Positions 26,888-35,985 of a stretch of 64,000 bases of DNA are shown here, piece by piece. This DNA comes from Janthinobacterium violaceinigrum (GTDB lineage Bacteria > Pseudomonadota > Gammaproteobacteria > Burkholderiales > Burkholderiaceae_D). Within the stretch, counting starts at the first letter, position 1. Each line of letters starts with the position of its first letter. Below the pieces are notes generated by a model that made no database searches, was not told the origin of the DNA, and saw nothing but the letters and a program-made list of their open reading frames with translations. The translations under genes and the position numbers were made by a program. The stretch spans positions 124,001 to 188,000 of the forward strand of contig NZ_WFLI01000008.1 in the NCBI RefSeq assembly GCF_009208555.1, in the 5' to 3' direction.

Positions 26888-26918
26888 GGTGATTCCTCCA
26901 GTGGTTGTCTGTCGTATG

Positions 26919-27518
26919 TTAAACGGATTTCAGGAACGCGCGTATGCCAGCGAGCAACATTTCAATGGCCATCGCCGTCAGGATCAAGCCCATCAGGCGT
27001 TCAAACGCCGTCATGACTCTTGGACCCAGCGCCCGCTGCAAGCGTTCGGCGCACAGGAAGACGGCCAGCCAGACAGCGGCCACGGCCGTCAAGCCCGCCA
27101 CGTGGGCGATGACGTCGTTCATTTCATGCGAGGAAAACAGCAAGACGGTCGCCAGGGCCGACGGGCCGGCCAGCGCGGGGATGGCCAGCGGCACGATGAA
27201 CGGTTCGCCGCCCATCTCGTGGTCGCTATTGCCGGCGCTGGGCTGCGGAAACACCATGCGCATGGCGATCAGGAACAGGATCACGCCGCCGCCGATGCGC
27301 AGCGCGACTTCCGACAACTGCAAGGCGTTCAGGAAGTGGCGGCCGAAGAACATAAACAGCAGCAAGATACCGAAGGCGATCATGCATTCGCGCACCACGA
27401 CTTTCCAGCGCCGCTCGACCGGTACCCGTTTCAGGGCATTGACGAACAGGGAAACGTTGCCGAACGGGTCGGTGACAAGCAAGAGCAGGATAAAAGTCTG
27501 GAAAAAATTCTGTGTCAT
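26919..27518 (-). CDS. MarC-family integral membrane protein
   Basis: A 199-residue protein with six hydrophobic helices. Family features are TDPFGNVSLFVNAL in the first helix-loop, FGRHFLNALQLSEVALRIGGG, and PLAIPALAGPSALATVLL. It is named after E. coli MarC, once linked to multiple-antibiotic resistance but with no proven transport role. The ATG at 27518 begins MTQNFFQTF, the usual type of start; the frame upstream to 27587 is not membrane-like. The ribosome site is weak. Confidence 0.9.
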   Translation of the reverse strand: MTQNFFQTFILLLLVTDPFGNVSLFVNALKRVPVERRWKVVVRECMIAFGILLLFMFFGRHFLNALQLSEVALRIGGGVILFLIAMRMVFPQPSAGNSDHEMGGEPFIVPLAIPALAGPSALATVLLFSSHEMNDVIAHVAGLTAVAAVWLAVFLCAERLQRALGPRVMTAFERLMGLILTAMAIEMLLAGIRAFLKSV

Positions 27519-27634
27519 GGTGATGTGATTGAGGTCAGCACCGCTGCCAGGATGGGCGCGCTGCGATAAGGCTTGCGATGATAACAAGAGCGGCGACTAT
27601 CGCCCATGATTATTGATGCATAGCAGCATTTTTT

Positions 27635-28423
27635 TTACGCGGCGATGACTTTTGCCTGGTAAAACGCCGTCGGCGTGGTGCCGAAATGCTTTTTGAACAT
27701 GGCCGCAAACGCGCTCTGGCTCGTGTAGCCGTTGTCCATGGCCACGTCGATGACCTTGCTGCCGTGCGCCAATTGTTCCAGCGCCCGCAGCAGGCGGGCC
27801 TGCTGGCGCCACTGGCCGAAGCGCATGCCCGTCTGTTTCTGGAACAGCCGGTGCAGGCTGCGCTCGGTGATCGCCAGTTCCTGCGCCCAGTGCGCCACCG
27901 TCTGCTGTTCGCCGGGCTGTTCCATGAGCCGCGCGCAAATGCCGCGCAGGCGCGCGTCAAAGGGCAAGGGCAGATACAGGGGCAGCACGGGCAGGCTGTC
28001 GAGCTCATGCAGCAGCAATTGCAGCAAATGCCAGTCGCGGCTGCCTTCCGTGAAATCGGGCGCGATGTCGACGGCCGCCACGATCAATTGCCGCAGCAGG
28101 GGACTGATGTCGAGCACGCAACTGTGGCGCGGCAACAGCGGTGAGCTGGCGCAATCGATGAAGACCGTGCGCATCTTCACGGCGCCGCTCATGCGTACCT
28201 GGTGCGCGATGCCGGGCTGCAGCCACACGCCGCGCGTGGGCGGCACTACCCAGCGCCCGCCCTGCGCCTCGATGGTCATCACGCCCTCGATGGCATACAG
28301 CAATTGCGCATGCGTGTGGCGGTGCACGGAAATCACATGGCCGTGCGCATAGTCGATGGCCAGCGCCATGGCGCGCGCCGTGACGGGCAGCAATTCCTGA
28401 AACGCGGGAGCGGTGCAATCCAT
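27635..28423 (-). CDS. AraC-family regulator, cupin type
   Basis: A 262-residue regulator with a cupin sensor (HRHTHAQLLYAIEGVMTIEA, WVVPPTRGVWLQPG) and a C-terminal AraC domain (LAITERSLHRLFQKQTGM, AMDNGYTSQSAFAAMFKKHF, GTTPTAFYQ). It is divergent from the EamA transporter gene at 28526, 102 bases away. AraC regulators of this subgroup often control an adjacent exporter, so the transporter is the likely target. It is related in layout to the regulator at 11874-12716. Confidence 0.9.
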   Translation of the reverse strand: MDCTAPAFQELLPVTARAMALAIDYAHGHVISVHRHTHAQLLYAIEGVMTIEAQGGRWVVPPTRGVWLQPGIAHQVRMSGAVKMRTVFIDCASSPLLPRHSCVLDISPLLRQLIVAAVDIAPDFTEGSRDWHLLQLLLHELDSLPVLPLYLPLPFDARLRGICARLMEQPGEQQTVAHWAQELAITERSLHRLFQKQTGMRFGQWRQQARLLRALEQLAHGSKVIDVAMDNGYTSQSAFAAMFKKHFGTTPTAFYQAKVIAA

Positions 28424-28525
28424 GAAAATAAGGTCAGTTTTGCGATAGGTGTGGACATCTTAGCGCGAGAAGGCGCGGCGCGCTTGCGGCATGATGGTTT
28501 CCCGCAATGATTTATGGAGCTACGC

Positions 28526-29440
28526 ATGCCTGTGCGCGCCTATCTGTATCCGTTTTTGGCCATGCTGCTGTGGGCCGGCAACGTCGTCGTTTCGAAGCTG
28601 GCCGCGTCCAGCATCGCCCCCACGGCCATCACCTTTTACCGCCTGGTGCTGGTCTTGCTGGTGATGACGCCGTTTATTGCCCGCCCCCTGTGGCGCAACC
28701 GTGCCGCCCTTCGCCGCCAGTGGTGGCAGCTGGCCCTGTGCGGCGTGATGTCGATGGCGCTGTTCCAGAGCCTGTCCTACCGCGCCGCGGAAAGCACGAC
28801 GGCCACCAACATGGCTATCGTCACGGCGCTGGCGCCCCTGATGACGGCCTTGCTCAGCGTGTTGCTGCTGGGCGAGCGATTGACACTGGGCATGGCGGCC
28901 GGCGGCGTGCTGTCGTTTGGCGGCCTGCTGTACCTGGTGGGGCGCGGCGACGTGCTGGCCTTGCTGCACCAGGGCGTGCATGCGGGCGACGCCTTGATGC
29001 TGCTGGCCTGCCTGGTATTTGCCCTGTATGGCGTGCTGCTGCGCCGCTGGCGCTTATCGATTCCCGCCTGGCAAGCCATCTATTGCCAGGCGCTGGCGGC
29101 CCTGGCCTGCATGCTGCCGCTGTTCCTGCTGTTGCCGCCCGGCAGCGCCAAGCTCGACGCCACCACCTTGCCCCTGATCGGCTATGCGGGTATCGGCTCG
29201 TCCATCGTGCTGTCCTACCTGTGGATCGAAGGGGTAAAACTGCTGGGACCGAACCGCTGCAGCATCTACGTCAACCTGCTGCCTTTGCTGACGGCCTTGC
29301 TGGCGATACTCTGGCTGCATGAAAGCATGCATGCGTACCACCTGGTCGGCGGCGGCATCTCGCTGCTGGGCGTGCTTCTGGCGCAGACGGTACAGCGGCC
29401 CCTGTGGCGCCAGCGTCCTGGCGTGTCCGGGCTTGCCTGA
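28526..29440 (+). CDS. EamA-family (DMT) transporter
   Basis: A 304-residue inner-membrane protein with ten helices in two EamA repeats. Repeat 1 runs from AMLLWAGNVVVSKLA to LLGERLTLGMAAGGVLSFGG; repeat 2 ends NLLPLLTALLAILWLHESMH then LVGGGISLLGVLLAQT. These are typical of metabolite or drug exporters. The ATG at 28526 has a GGAG site with 6-base spacing, so it is preferred over the ATG 12 bases upstream. The divergent AraC-type gene is the probable regulator. Confidence 0.92.
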   Translation: MPVRAYLYPFLAMLLWAGNVVVSKLAASSIAPTAITFYRLVLVLLVMTPFIARPLWRNRAALRRQWWQLALCGVMSMALFQSLSYRAAESTTATNMAIVTALAPLMTALLSVLLLGERLTLGMAAGGVLSFGGLLYLVGRGDVLALLHQGVHAGDALMLLACLVFALYGVLLRRWRLSIPAWQAIYCQALAALACMLPLFLLLPPGSAKLDATTLPLIGYAGIGSSIVLSYLWIEGVKLLGPNRCSIYVNLLPLLTALLAILWLHESMHAYHLVGGGISLLGVLLAQTVQRPLWRQRPGVSGLA

Positions 29441-29481
29441 ACGGCCATGCATAATGGCGGTTTTTCGGCAGTGGAGTTGGC

Positions 29482-31101
29482 ATGCGGCAAACATTTTGGA
29501 TGAGTACGATGACGGCGCTGCTGGCGCTGGGCGCCCTGGTGCCGGCACAGGCGGCGCGTTTCTACGAAGGCGCTCCCATGGCCTATTCCAGCGTTGTCGA
29601 GCGCCGCGACGGCGGCGTGGTGCTGGCCTTCCTGCGGGAAAATGGCGAAGTCAACGGTTACTATTGCCAGTGCAATGGCCTCAGCGACAAGCGCATGAAC
29701 CTGGACAAGTATGGCAAGGCTAGCATCGCCGCCGTGTTCCAGCTTGACCTCGACAGCGAAGGCGAAACCACGTTCGTGCTCAGTCATAGTGGCGGGCGCA
29801 GTGATACCCCCTATGGCTTGCACGCCTATCGCTACGAATCCAGCGGCGGCAAAATGTTCAAGGTCGCCGCCCTGCAGCCCACCTTGGACGCCATCGTGCG
29901 CGGCGCCACATCGATGGACGAGGCGCGGGTGCGCGCCGCGCTGGCTTCGCTGCAGCTGATCGATTACAGCATCGATTACGCGCCCACGGGCGTGGCCGAG
30001 TTCGACGCCATCGAGCATGGCCACGGTACCCTGGTCGGCTATTTCAATATCGATGGCGAGTTATTGTCCAGCAAGCCGGCCGATGCACCGGCGTTTGCCT
30101 ATAAAAAAACGTTCGAGGAAAAAGACGGCCATTTTCTGACCGTTACCTATCTGCTGGGCAAGGGTTGGCAGGGAGGGCACGCGTCCAGTTATCACATCAA
30201 GTGGATTACCTGGGAAACGCAGCCGCAGCGCTTTGCCGCCAGCCAGGATGGCTACTTTATCGAATATGACGTGAATTGCTGCGTGGGCAGCGTGTTTGCC
30301 CGGGGCCAGTATGCGCAGGGCAAGCGCACCGGCGTATGGTATTACGAAGAACCGCTGACCATCCGCTCGGTGGGCGCCTTTGTCGACAGCAAGGCGGAAG
30401 GACCGTGGACGTACGAAAGCGGCGAGGAAACGACGACGGGCCTGATGCGCAACGGCCAGCGCACGGGGCGCTGGGAAGTGAGCCCGGGCGTGGCAGAGTG
30501 GCGCGAGGCAGGCCAGGGCAACTACCAGGGTTTCGATACCTTTGTCCGGGACCGCCTGGACGGCCCCAGCGAGCGGCGCATCGGCACGGTGGTGCACTGG
30601 CAGGGCAACTATGTAAATGGCAAGAAGCAGGGCCCGTGGATCGAACCTGGCGGTGGCGGCAACTACGTCGATGACGTGCCGCAGGGGCCGTGGAAGAAGG
30701 CGACGCCGGACGGCGGCTGGCAAGTGTTGACCATGCGCGATGGCAAACCGGAAGGCAAGCTCGAGCAATACGGGGCCGGTGGCCAGCTGGAACTGGTCGA
30801 GCATTACCGCCTGGGCGTGCTCGAGGGGCCGATGCAGAGTTTTTATCCGGATGGCAAGCGGCGTTACCAGGGCACGTTTGTCGATGGCAAGCGCGATGGC
30901 GGGGAAACCCTGTTTTATGCCAATGGCGAACTGCCGCAATTTCACCGCAACTGGTACCAGGGCGTGCTGCATGGCGCCAGCATCGAACATTTCCAGAACG
31001 GTAAACCTAAGCAGATAGGCAATTATTACATGGGCAAGAAAACGGGCCGCTTCCAGTATTTCCGCGACGATGGCCAGCTGATCGAAGAAACCATGTATTA
31101 A
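29482..31101 (+). CDS. Exported MORN/YwqK-repeat protein
   Basis: A 539-residue protein with a signal peptide ending near residue 24 (VPAQAA). An N-terminal domain of about 240 residues of unknown kind is followed by some ten repeats of about 22 residues built on a YxxGxKxGxW pattern, such as GKRTGVWYYEEP, NGKKQGPWIEPG and MGKKTGRFQYF. These are YwqK/MORN-type beta-hairpin repeats. Some databases call such proteins antitoxin YwqK, but nothing here shows a toxin partner. A surface or periplasmic binding role is more likely. GGAG precedes the ATG. Confidence 0.82.
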   Translation: MRQTFWMSTMTALLALGALVPAQAARFYEGAPMAYSSVVERRDGGVVLAFLRENGEVNGYYCQCNGLSDKRMNLDKYGKASIAAVFQLDLDSEGETTFVLSHSGGRSDTPYGLHAYRYESSGGKMFKVAALQPTLDAIVRGATSMDEARVRAALASLQLIDYSIDYAPTGVAEFDAIEHGHGTLVGYFNIDGELLSSKPADAPAFAYKKTFEEKDGHFLTVTYLLGKGWQGGHASSYHIKWITWETQPQRFAASQDGYFIEYDVNCCVGSVFARGQYAQGKRTGVWYYEEPLTIRSVGAFVDSKAEGPWTYESGEETTTGLMRNGQRTGRWEVSPGVAEWREAGQGNYQGFDTFVRDRLDGPSERRIGTVVHWQGNYVNGKKQGPWIEPGGGGNYVDDVPQGPWKKATPDGGWQVLTMRDGKPEGKLEQYGAGGQLELVEHYRLGVLEGPMQSFYPDGKRRYQGTFVDGKRDGGETLFYANGELPQFHRNWYQGVLHGASIEHFQNGKPKQIGNYYMGKKTGRFQYFRDDGQLIEETMY

Positions 31102-31119
31102 CTTGTTGACTAGCATAAA

Positions 31120-31158
31120 TGGCATTCCGCCGCGACCGCGCACGTCAGCGGAATGCCA
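31120..31158. repeat. Inverted repeat after MORN-repeat gene
   Basis: Arms TGGCATTCCGC (31120-31130) and GCGGAATGCCA (31148-31158), 11 of 11 paired, loop of 17. There is no T-run, so it may be a Rho-dependent end or an mRNA-stabilising hairpin. In the rest of the 31102-31451 gap I see no gene. Confidence 0.6.
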
Positions 31159-31451
31159 GTTCTGCGCAAAAAACATCATCCGCTTGTTACAAAGCGTGAA
31201 AATCCATGCTGGATGTTGCTACTGGTAATCTTTCCCTGTATCTTGCAGTCAGGAAATTAAAAATACGGAAAACCTCAACCCTGTTGACCTGTATTTCACT
31301 CCTGACGATATGCGCGGGCCGCCTTCCCCCCTGCCGCCGCACACGCCGTATCGACCTGTCCTGAACAATTCACGTGACCCGCCCATCTGGCGTTTGCCGC
31401 TATCTCGTCCGGCATGCGCAGGCATGGTTGCGCCCTTACCAAGGAAACTGC

Positions 31452-33182
31452 ATGTTGTCGAACATAACAATAAAAATGCGCCTGATCGCCACCATGAGCG
31501 TGCTGGGCTTGCTGATCGCCGTACTGGGCGCCATGAGCATGATCGGGCTGAAATCGGCCAACAACAGCCTCAACGAGGTCTACAGCAATCAGCTGGCATC
31601 GACGCAAGCGATTGGCGAATCGCAAATTGCCCTGGGCCGTGCCCGTTTCACGATGGACCGCGTGATGGTGCACCCCGATGCGCCCGATGCCAAGGATACC
31701 CTGGCCCGCGCCGAACAATTCCTGGAAGCGTCGAACAAGGCCTGGAAGGTGTACCTGGCCTTGCCGCAGAGCGCGGAAGAAAAGCGCCTGTCCGACGACA
31801 TGGACAAGAAGCGCAGCGATTACATGAACAATGGCGTGCTGACCATGAGCAAGGCTTTGCGTGAAGGAAATATCGCGCAAGCCGATGGCTTGATGATGAA
31901 GGGCCTCACGCCCCTGTACCGCAGCCTGGACCAGGCCGCCGAAACCTTGACGCAATACCAGGCCAGCTCGGCCGCCAAGATGTATGCGGAAAGCCAGGCC
32001 AGCTACCACACGCAAGTGACGATGGCCATTATCGGCATGGTGGTGGGCGCCTTGCTGACCATTATTTCCAGCGTCTTGCTGCTGCGCGCCATCTTCGGTC
32101 CGCTGGACCAGGCCCTGCGCCATTTCGGCGCCATTTCGGACGGTAACCTGGCCAATCACATCGTCATCACGCGCAACGATGAAATGGGCGCCTTGCTGAC
32201 GGGCTTGCAGAAGATGCAGGAACGCCTGTCGACCACGGTGCGCGGCGTGCGTGACGGCAGCGGCGCCATCGCCACGGCCAGCAATGAAATCGCCTCGGGC
32301 AACCTGGATTTGTCGAGCCGTACGGAGCAGCAAGCGTCCAGCCTGGAAGAAACGGCTTCTTCGCTGGAAGAGCTGACCTCGACCGTCAAGCAGAATTCCG
32401 ACAATGCGCGCCAGGCAAACCAGCTGGCCGTCTCCGCCTCGGACGTGGCCGTCAAAGGCGGCGCGCTGGTGGCGCAAGTGGTCGATACCATGGGCAGCAT
32501 CAGCGAATCGTCGAAAAAGATCGCCGACATCATCGGCGTGATCGACGGCATCGCTTTCCAGACGAACATCCTGGCCTTGAACGCGGCCGTGGAAGCGGCG
32601 CGCGCCGGCGAGCAGGGGCGCGGCTTTGCCGTCGTTGCCACGGAAGTGCGCAACCTGGCGCACCGCTCGGCCAGCGCCGCCAAGGACATCAAGGTGCTGA
32701 TCGAAGCGTCGGTGCAGAACGTGGGCGCGGGCAGCGCATTGGTCAGCCAGACGGGCACGACGATGGACGAAATCGTTTCCAGCATCCGCCGCGTGACGGA
32801 CATCATGGGCGAAATCAGCGCCGCCGGCCGCGAACAGGAACTGGGCATCGGCCAGATCAATCAAGCCGTGGCGGAAATGGATACCGTGACGCAGCAGAAT
32901 GCGGCACTGGTGGAAGAAGCGGCAGCCGCGTCGGAATCCATGCAGGAGCAGGCCGCGGCGCTGGCCGAGATGGTCAGCATTTTCAAGCTCGACGCCAACC
33001 ATAGCGGCCCGGCTGCCGCCAAGCCTGCCTTGCGCAAGCCTGTCGTGGCCGCCACCAGCACGGCCTTGAAACGCCCGGCGCTGCACCTGGCGCCAGCCCG
33101 CGCGGCGGCAGCACCTGCTGCCGCCAAACCGCGTCCGGCCAAGCCAGCCGCGGATAACAGCGGCGAGTGGGAAGAGTTTTAA
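31452..33182 (+). CDS. Methyl-accepting chemotaxis protein, Tar-like sensor
   Basis: A 576-residue chemoreceptor. It has TM1 at about 10-32 (MSVLGLLIAVLGAMSMIGL), a helical periplasmic domain of the Tar/four-helix class to about 195, TM2 at about 196-220, HAMP and a signalling domain with [20 protein letters not shown]. It ends SGEWEEF, again a likely CheR/CheB docking tail after a flexible Ala/Pro/Lys linker. The ATG at 31452 follows AAGGAAACTGC. It converges on the permease gene with a 1-base gap and no terminator. Confidence 0.95.
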   Translation: MLSNITIKMRLIATMSVLGLLIAVLGAMSMIGLKSANNSLNEVYSNQLASTQAIGESQIALGRARFTMDRVMVHPDAPDAKDTLARAEQFLEASNKAWKVYLALPQSAEEKRLSDDMDKKRSDYMNNGVLTMSKALREGNIAQADGLMMKGLTPLYRSLDQAAETLTQYQASSAAKMYAESQASYHTQVTMAIIGMVVGALLTIISSVLLLRAIFGPLDQALRHFGAISDGNLANHIVITRNDEMGALLTGLQKMQERLSTTVRGVRDGSGAIATASNEIASGNLDLSSRTEQQASSLEETASSLEELTSTVKQNSDNARQANQLAVSASDVAVKGGALVAQVVDTMGSISESSKKIADIIGVIDGIAFQTNILALNAAVEAARAGEQGRGFAVVATEVRNLAHRSASAAKDIKVLIEASVQNVGAGSALVSQTGTTMDEIVSSIRRVTDIMGEISAAGREQELGIGQINQAVAEMDTVTQQNAALVEEAAAASESMQEQAAALAEMVSIFKLDANHSGPAAAKPALRKPVVAATSTALKRPALHLAPARAAAAPAAAKPRPAKPAADNSGEWEEF

Positions 33183-33183
33183 G

Positions 33184-34335
33184 TTACGGCGCTTCCAGGG
33201 TAGCCTTGCTGCCCTGTTCCTGCAATCGCGCCGCCTCGGCCAGAGCCTGGGCGCGCGCTTCTTCTGCCGCCTGTTCCGCTTTCTCCAGCGCATCATGGCG
33301 TGCTTGCAAGGCCGCCCGCGCGCGCACGAAGACGATCTTGATGGCCGCCATCACGGGCACGGACAGGAAGATGCCCACCACGCCGCCCAGCTGGTCGCCG
33401 GCCAGCAAGCCCACGATCACCATCAGCGGGCTCACTTCCACGCCTTCGCTCATCAAGTACGGGTTGACCACGTAATCCTGGAACAAACGGTAGGCGGCAA
33501 TAAAGCCGATCAGCCAGAACACGTGCTCGAAGCCGCTGAAGCCGGCCACGACGACGGCGATGACGGCGGCGGCCAGCGGGCCGGCAAACGGAATGAATTC
33601 CAGCAAGGCCGCGGCGCCGGCCAGCAGCAGGCTGTACGGCACGCCCATCAGGGAAAAGGCAATGCTGTAGGACACAAAAGTGGCGATCGACAACAGCAGC
33701 AGGGCGCGCACATAGCGCGACAGCAAGATGTCGAGGTCGTCGATGATGGCGCCCCAGAGTTTCTTGTTCGGACGGTTCAGCAGGGACAGCAAGCCGTCGC
33801 GCATGTCCGGTCCTTCCTTGATCAGCAAAAAGCTCAGCACGGGCACCAGCACCAGATAGATCAGGTTGCTGGCCGCATGCATGACGGTCAAGCCCAGTTC
33901 TTTCGCCAGCGGCATCGCTTGTCCCGAACCGCTGCTCAGCTGCGTCTGCATGAACGACAGCAGGCGCGCGCGCAACGGTTCCATGAATTCCGGCAAAGGA
34001 ATGCGTTCGGCAAAGTTGTTGCCCTTGAGCAGGGTTGGCAACTGATCGCTGAGTTTGATCGCCTCTTCCTCGATGCGGGCGCCGAAGATGGAACCCAGTA
34101 TCGCCACCAGCAAGATCACCACGAGGAAGACGATGCCGATATTGGCCGTGCGCGGCAAACGCTTCGGCCCATACCGCTCCAGCAGCCCGATCAGCGGATA
34201 CACGAGGTAGCTGAAGAAAATGGCAAAGACCACCACGATCAGGGTCGACGAGACCTTGTAGGTGAGAAACAGCAGGAAGGCGATGAGGAAAGCCGTCCAC
34301 ACCATCTTGGCAACGCGCAAGTTAAAACCGAACAT
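33184..34335 (-). CDS. AI-2E family (PerM-like) membrane transporter
   Basis: A 383-residue inner-membrane protein of the AI-2 exporter/PerM superfamily. It has two N-terminal helices, a soluble segment of about 100 residues and then five or more helices. Family blocks include VFAIFFSYLVYPLI, LLEFIPFAGPLAAAVIAVVV and YVVNPYLMSEGVEVSPL, then GDQLGGVVGIFLSVPVMAAI. The C-terminal 45 residues form an Ala/Glu-rich coiled coil. Members export AI-2 or act as Na+/H+ antiporters; which applies here is unknown. Confidence 0.92.
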   Translation of the reverse strand: MFGFNLRVAKMVWTAFLIAFLLFLTYKVSSTLIVVVFAIFFSYLVYPLIGLLERYGPKRLPRTANIGIVFLVVILLVAILGSIFGARIEEEAIKLSDQLPTLLKGNNFAERIPLPEFMEPLRARLLSFMQTQLSSGSGQAMPLAKELGLTVMHAASNLIYLVLVPVLSFLLIKEGPDMRDGLLSLLNRPNKKLWGAIIDDLDILLSRYVRALLLLSIATFVSYSIAFSLMGVPYSLLLAGAAALLEFIPFAGPLAAAVIAVVVAGFSGFEHVFWLIGFIAAYRLFQDYVVNPYLMSEGVEVSPLMVIVGLLAGDQLGGVVGIFLSVPVMAAIKIVFVRARAALQARHDALEKAEQAAEEARAQALAEAARLQEQGSKATLEAP

Positions 34336-34506
34336 ATGAATTCCTTAGGGCAGAATGCTACGCAAGCGTGGCTGGCTTGTAGGGCGGGGTGGGCAAGGCA
34401 GGGATCGGGCCGCGCCGCACGGCCGGAAATCATACCGCAAAATGCCAAAATGCCATGCTCCTGTGCGTAATGGCAATGCTTTCCCCTGTCCGCATGCTGC
34501 TTTCGC

Positions 34507-35535
34507 CTATTCTTTCCGCCAACTGGCCACGGTGATGAGCACGCCGTTTTCCTTGTCCGGCTCGCGCAGGGTGACCGTGTAGCGGCCGCTCGTATCGTTG
34601 CCGGTGAACACGACCTTGTCGTCATGGCCCTTCACTTGCGCGCCCTTGGCCAGCTTGGCATAAGTGTTGAGCACCCAGTGGAAATCGGCATAGCTGTGCA
34701 GGGTGATGCTGGCGTCGGGCATGGGCCCGTCCCCCGCCTCGGTCGCTTCCGTGGGCGTGCGCATGGGCAAACCCGCGAGGCCCGCCGGCGCGATGCGTTT
34801 GCCGCCGCTGGAGCTGCTATTGCGTTCCGCATTCGGCAGCAGCAAATGCAGCAAGCTGGCGGGAAAGCCGGGCGGCACGTCGCGTGGTTCCCAGCCGGGC
34901 TGGCCGGGGCGGGTAGTGATGTATTCCACCGCAGCAATGCTTTGCCGCCGCTCCGGCGCAGCCTGTGCCAGCATGGCCGGCAGCTGCCGCGCCCACACCA
35001 GCAGCGGCGCGGCCATCGCGTCCTGTGCGCCCGGCGGCAGGAACACCGTCAGTACGGCGTGCGTGCGCGGCAGGCAAGCGGGGGCGGCGTCGCCGATGGC
35101 GGCCTGGCAATGGCCGTTGACGAGGCCCAAGGCCAACAGCTTGCGTTGCGGGTCGAACAGCATGGCGGCGCGCCATGCGCCGTGCGTGCCGGCATCGATG
35201 GAGGCCAGCACGGAGCGCCCGTCGGGCAGCATGGTGCGCGTGATGTCGTCGAGCGACTGCATGCTGTCGAGCACCTGGCGCGCGATCAGGGTGTTGCCCT
35301 GCGTATAGCTGCCGCGCGCGTAGCCCAGCAGTTTAAAGACGTCGGCGCGGATTTCGGGATGCGCGCTCAAACGCAGGGGCGGCGACGGCACGGGCACGGT
35401 GGCGGCCGCGAAGGCGGCGCCCTCGGCTGCTGGCGTTTGCGCCATGGCAGGCGCGCCCAGGGCCGCGCATAGCGACAGCAGGGGCAAGATGAAACGAGTG
35501 CGGGTGTTCAATGACTGTCCTTGTCGAGACGCCAT
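34507..35535 (-). CDS. Hypothetical exported protein
   Basis: A 342-residue protein starting at the ATG at 35535, which opens a plausible signal peptide (RTRFILPLLSLCAALG ... APAMAQ). The mature part has no motif I recognise. It has Pro/Ser-rich breaks near 60 and 240, and the last 90 residues (SYADFHWVLNTYAKLAKG, YTVTLREPDKENGVLITVAS) look like a small beta-sheet domain. The open frame continues 87 codons upstream but that part reads as a shadow. No operon partner on the same strand. Confidence 0.7.
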   Translation of the reverse strand: MASRQGQSLNTRTRFILPLLSLCAALGAPAMAQTPAAEGAAFAAATVPVPSPPLRLSAHPEIRADVFKLLGYARGSYTQGNTLIARQVLDSMQSLDDITRTMLPDGRSVLASIDAGTHGAWRAAMLFDPQRKLLALGLVNGHCQAAIGDAAPACLPRTHAVLTVFLPPGAQDAMAAPLLVWARQLPAMLAQAAPERRQSIAAVEYITTRPGQPGWEPRDVPPGFPASLLHLLLPNAERNSSSSGGKRIAPAGLAGLPMRTPTEATEAGDGPMPDASITLHSYADFHWVLNTYAKLAKGAQVKGHDDKVVFTGNDTSGRYTVTLREPDKENGVLITVASWRKE

Positions 35536-35634
35536 GCCGGTGCGGTTGCCGGCGTGCGCGGGCCGCGATCTTAGCATTTCAGGAATGAAACTCTTTCTGC
35601 TAAGCTTGGCTATTGAATCACCGTTCGTATTGTC

Positions 35635-35985
35635 ATGGCCCAGATCACCGTTTCCTGCAGTATTCCCGTCGACGATGAGGTCGTGACCGAGTTCGTGCAC
35701 AAGTACGTGGGCCGCTCGCGCGTCAGCGCGGCCAACATGTTGCGCATGGGAGAGAAGGGCTGTTTCTATACCGGCCCTTTGTATACGGACGAGCACGCCA
35801 AAGTGAGCCGCTTACTCCGCCGCATGCTGGCGTTTTTTGAGAGCAAGGATATTCCCTTGAGCATTCTCAAGATCGGGGCCCAGGACAGCTGGCATGAGGT
35901 CGATCCCGAGCAGCGCGATCCCTGGAAGATTTCCTCGCAAGCCTTGCTGGCGCTGCTCGATGCCAGGCTTGACGGCCATGCCTAG
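35635..35985 (+). CDS. Hypothetical cytoplasmic protein
   Basis: A 116-residue soluble protein, MAQITVSCSIPVDDEV at the start, acidic at the C-terminus. It has single His and Cys residues but no metal motif. It lies divergent from the exported hypothetical gene and its last 4 bases overlap the diguanylate cyclase stop. Unknown function. Confidence 0.7.
   Translation: MAQITVSCSIPVDDEVVTEFVHKYVGRSRVSAANMLRMGEKGCFYTGPLYTDEHAKVSRLLRRMLAFFESKDIPLSILKIGAQDSWHEVDPEQRDPWKISSQALLALLDARLDGHA

Noticed and set aside
29482..31101. Antitoxin of a toxin-antitoxin pair
   Set aside because: The YwqK label comes from repeat similarity only; the protein has a signal peptide and no toxin gene is adjacent.
31120..31158. 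Rho-independent terminator after the MORN-repeat gene
   Set aside because: The stem is strong but the loop is 17 bases and no T-run follows on either strand; listed only as an inverted repeat.
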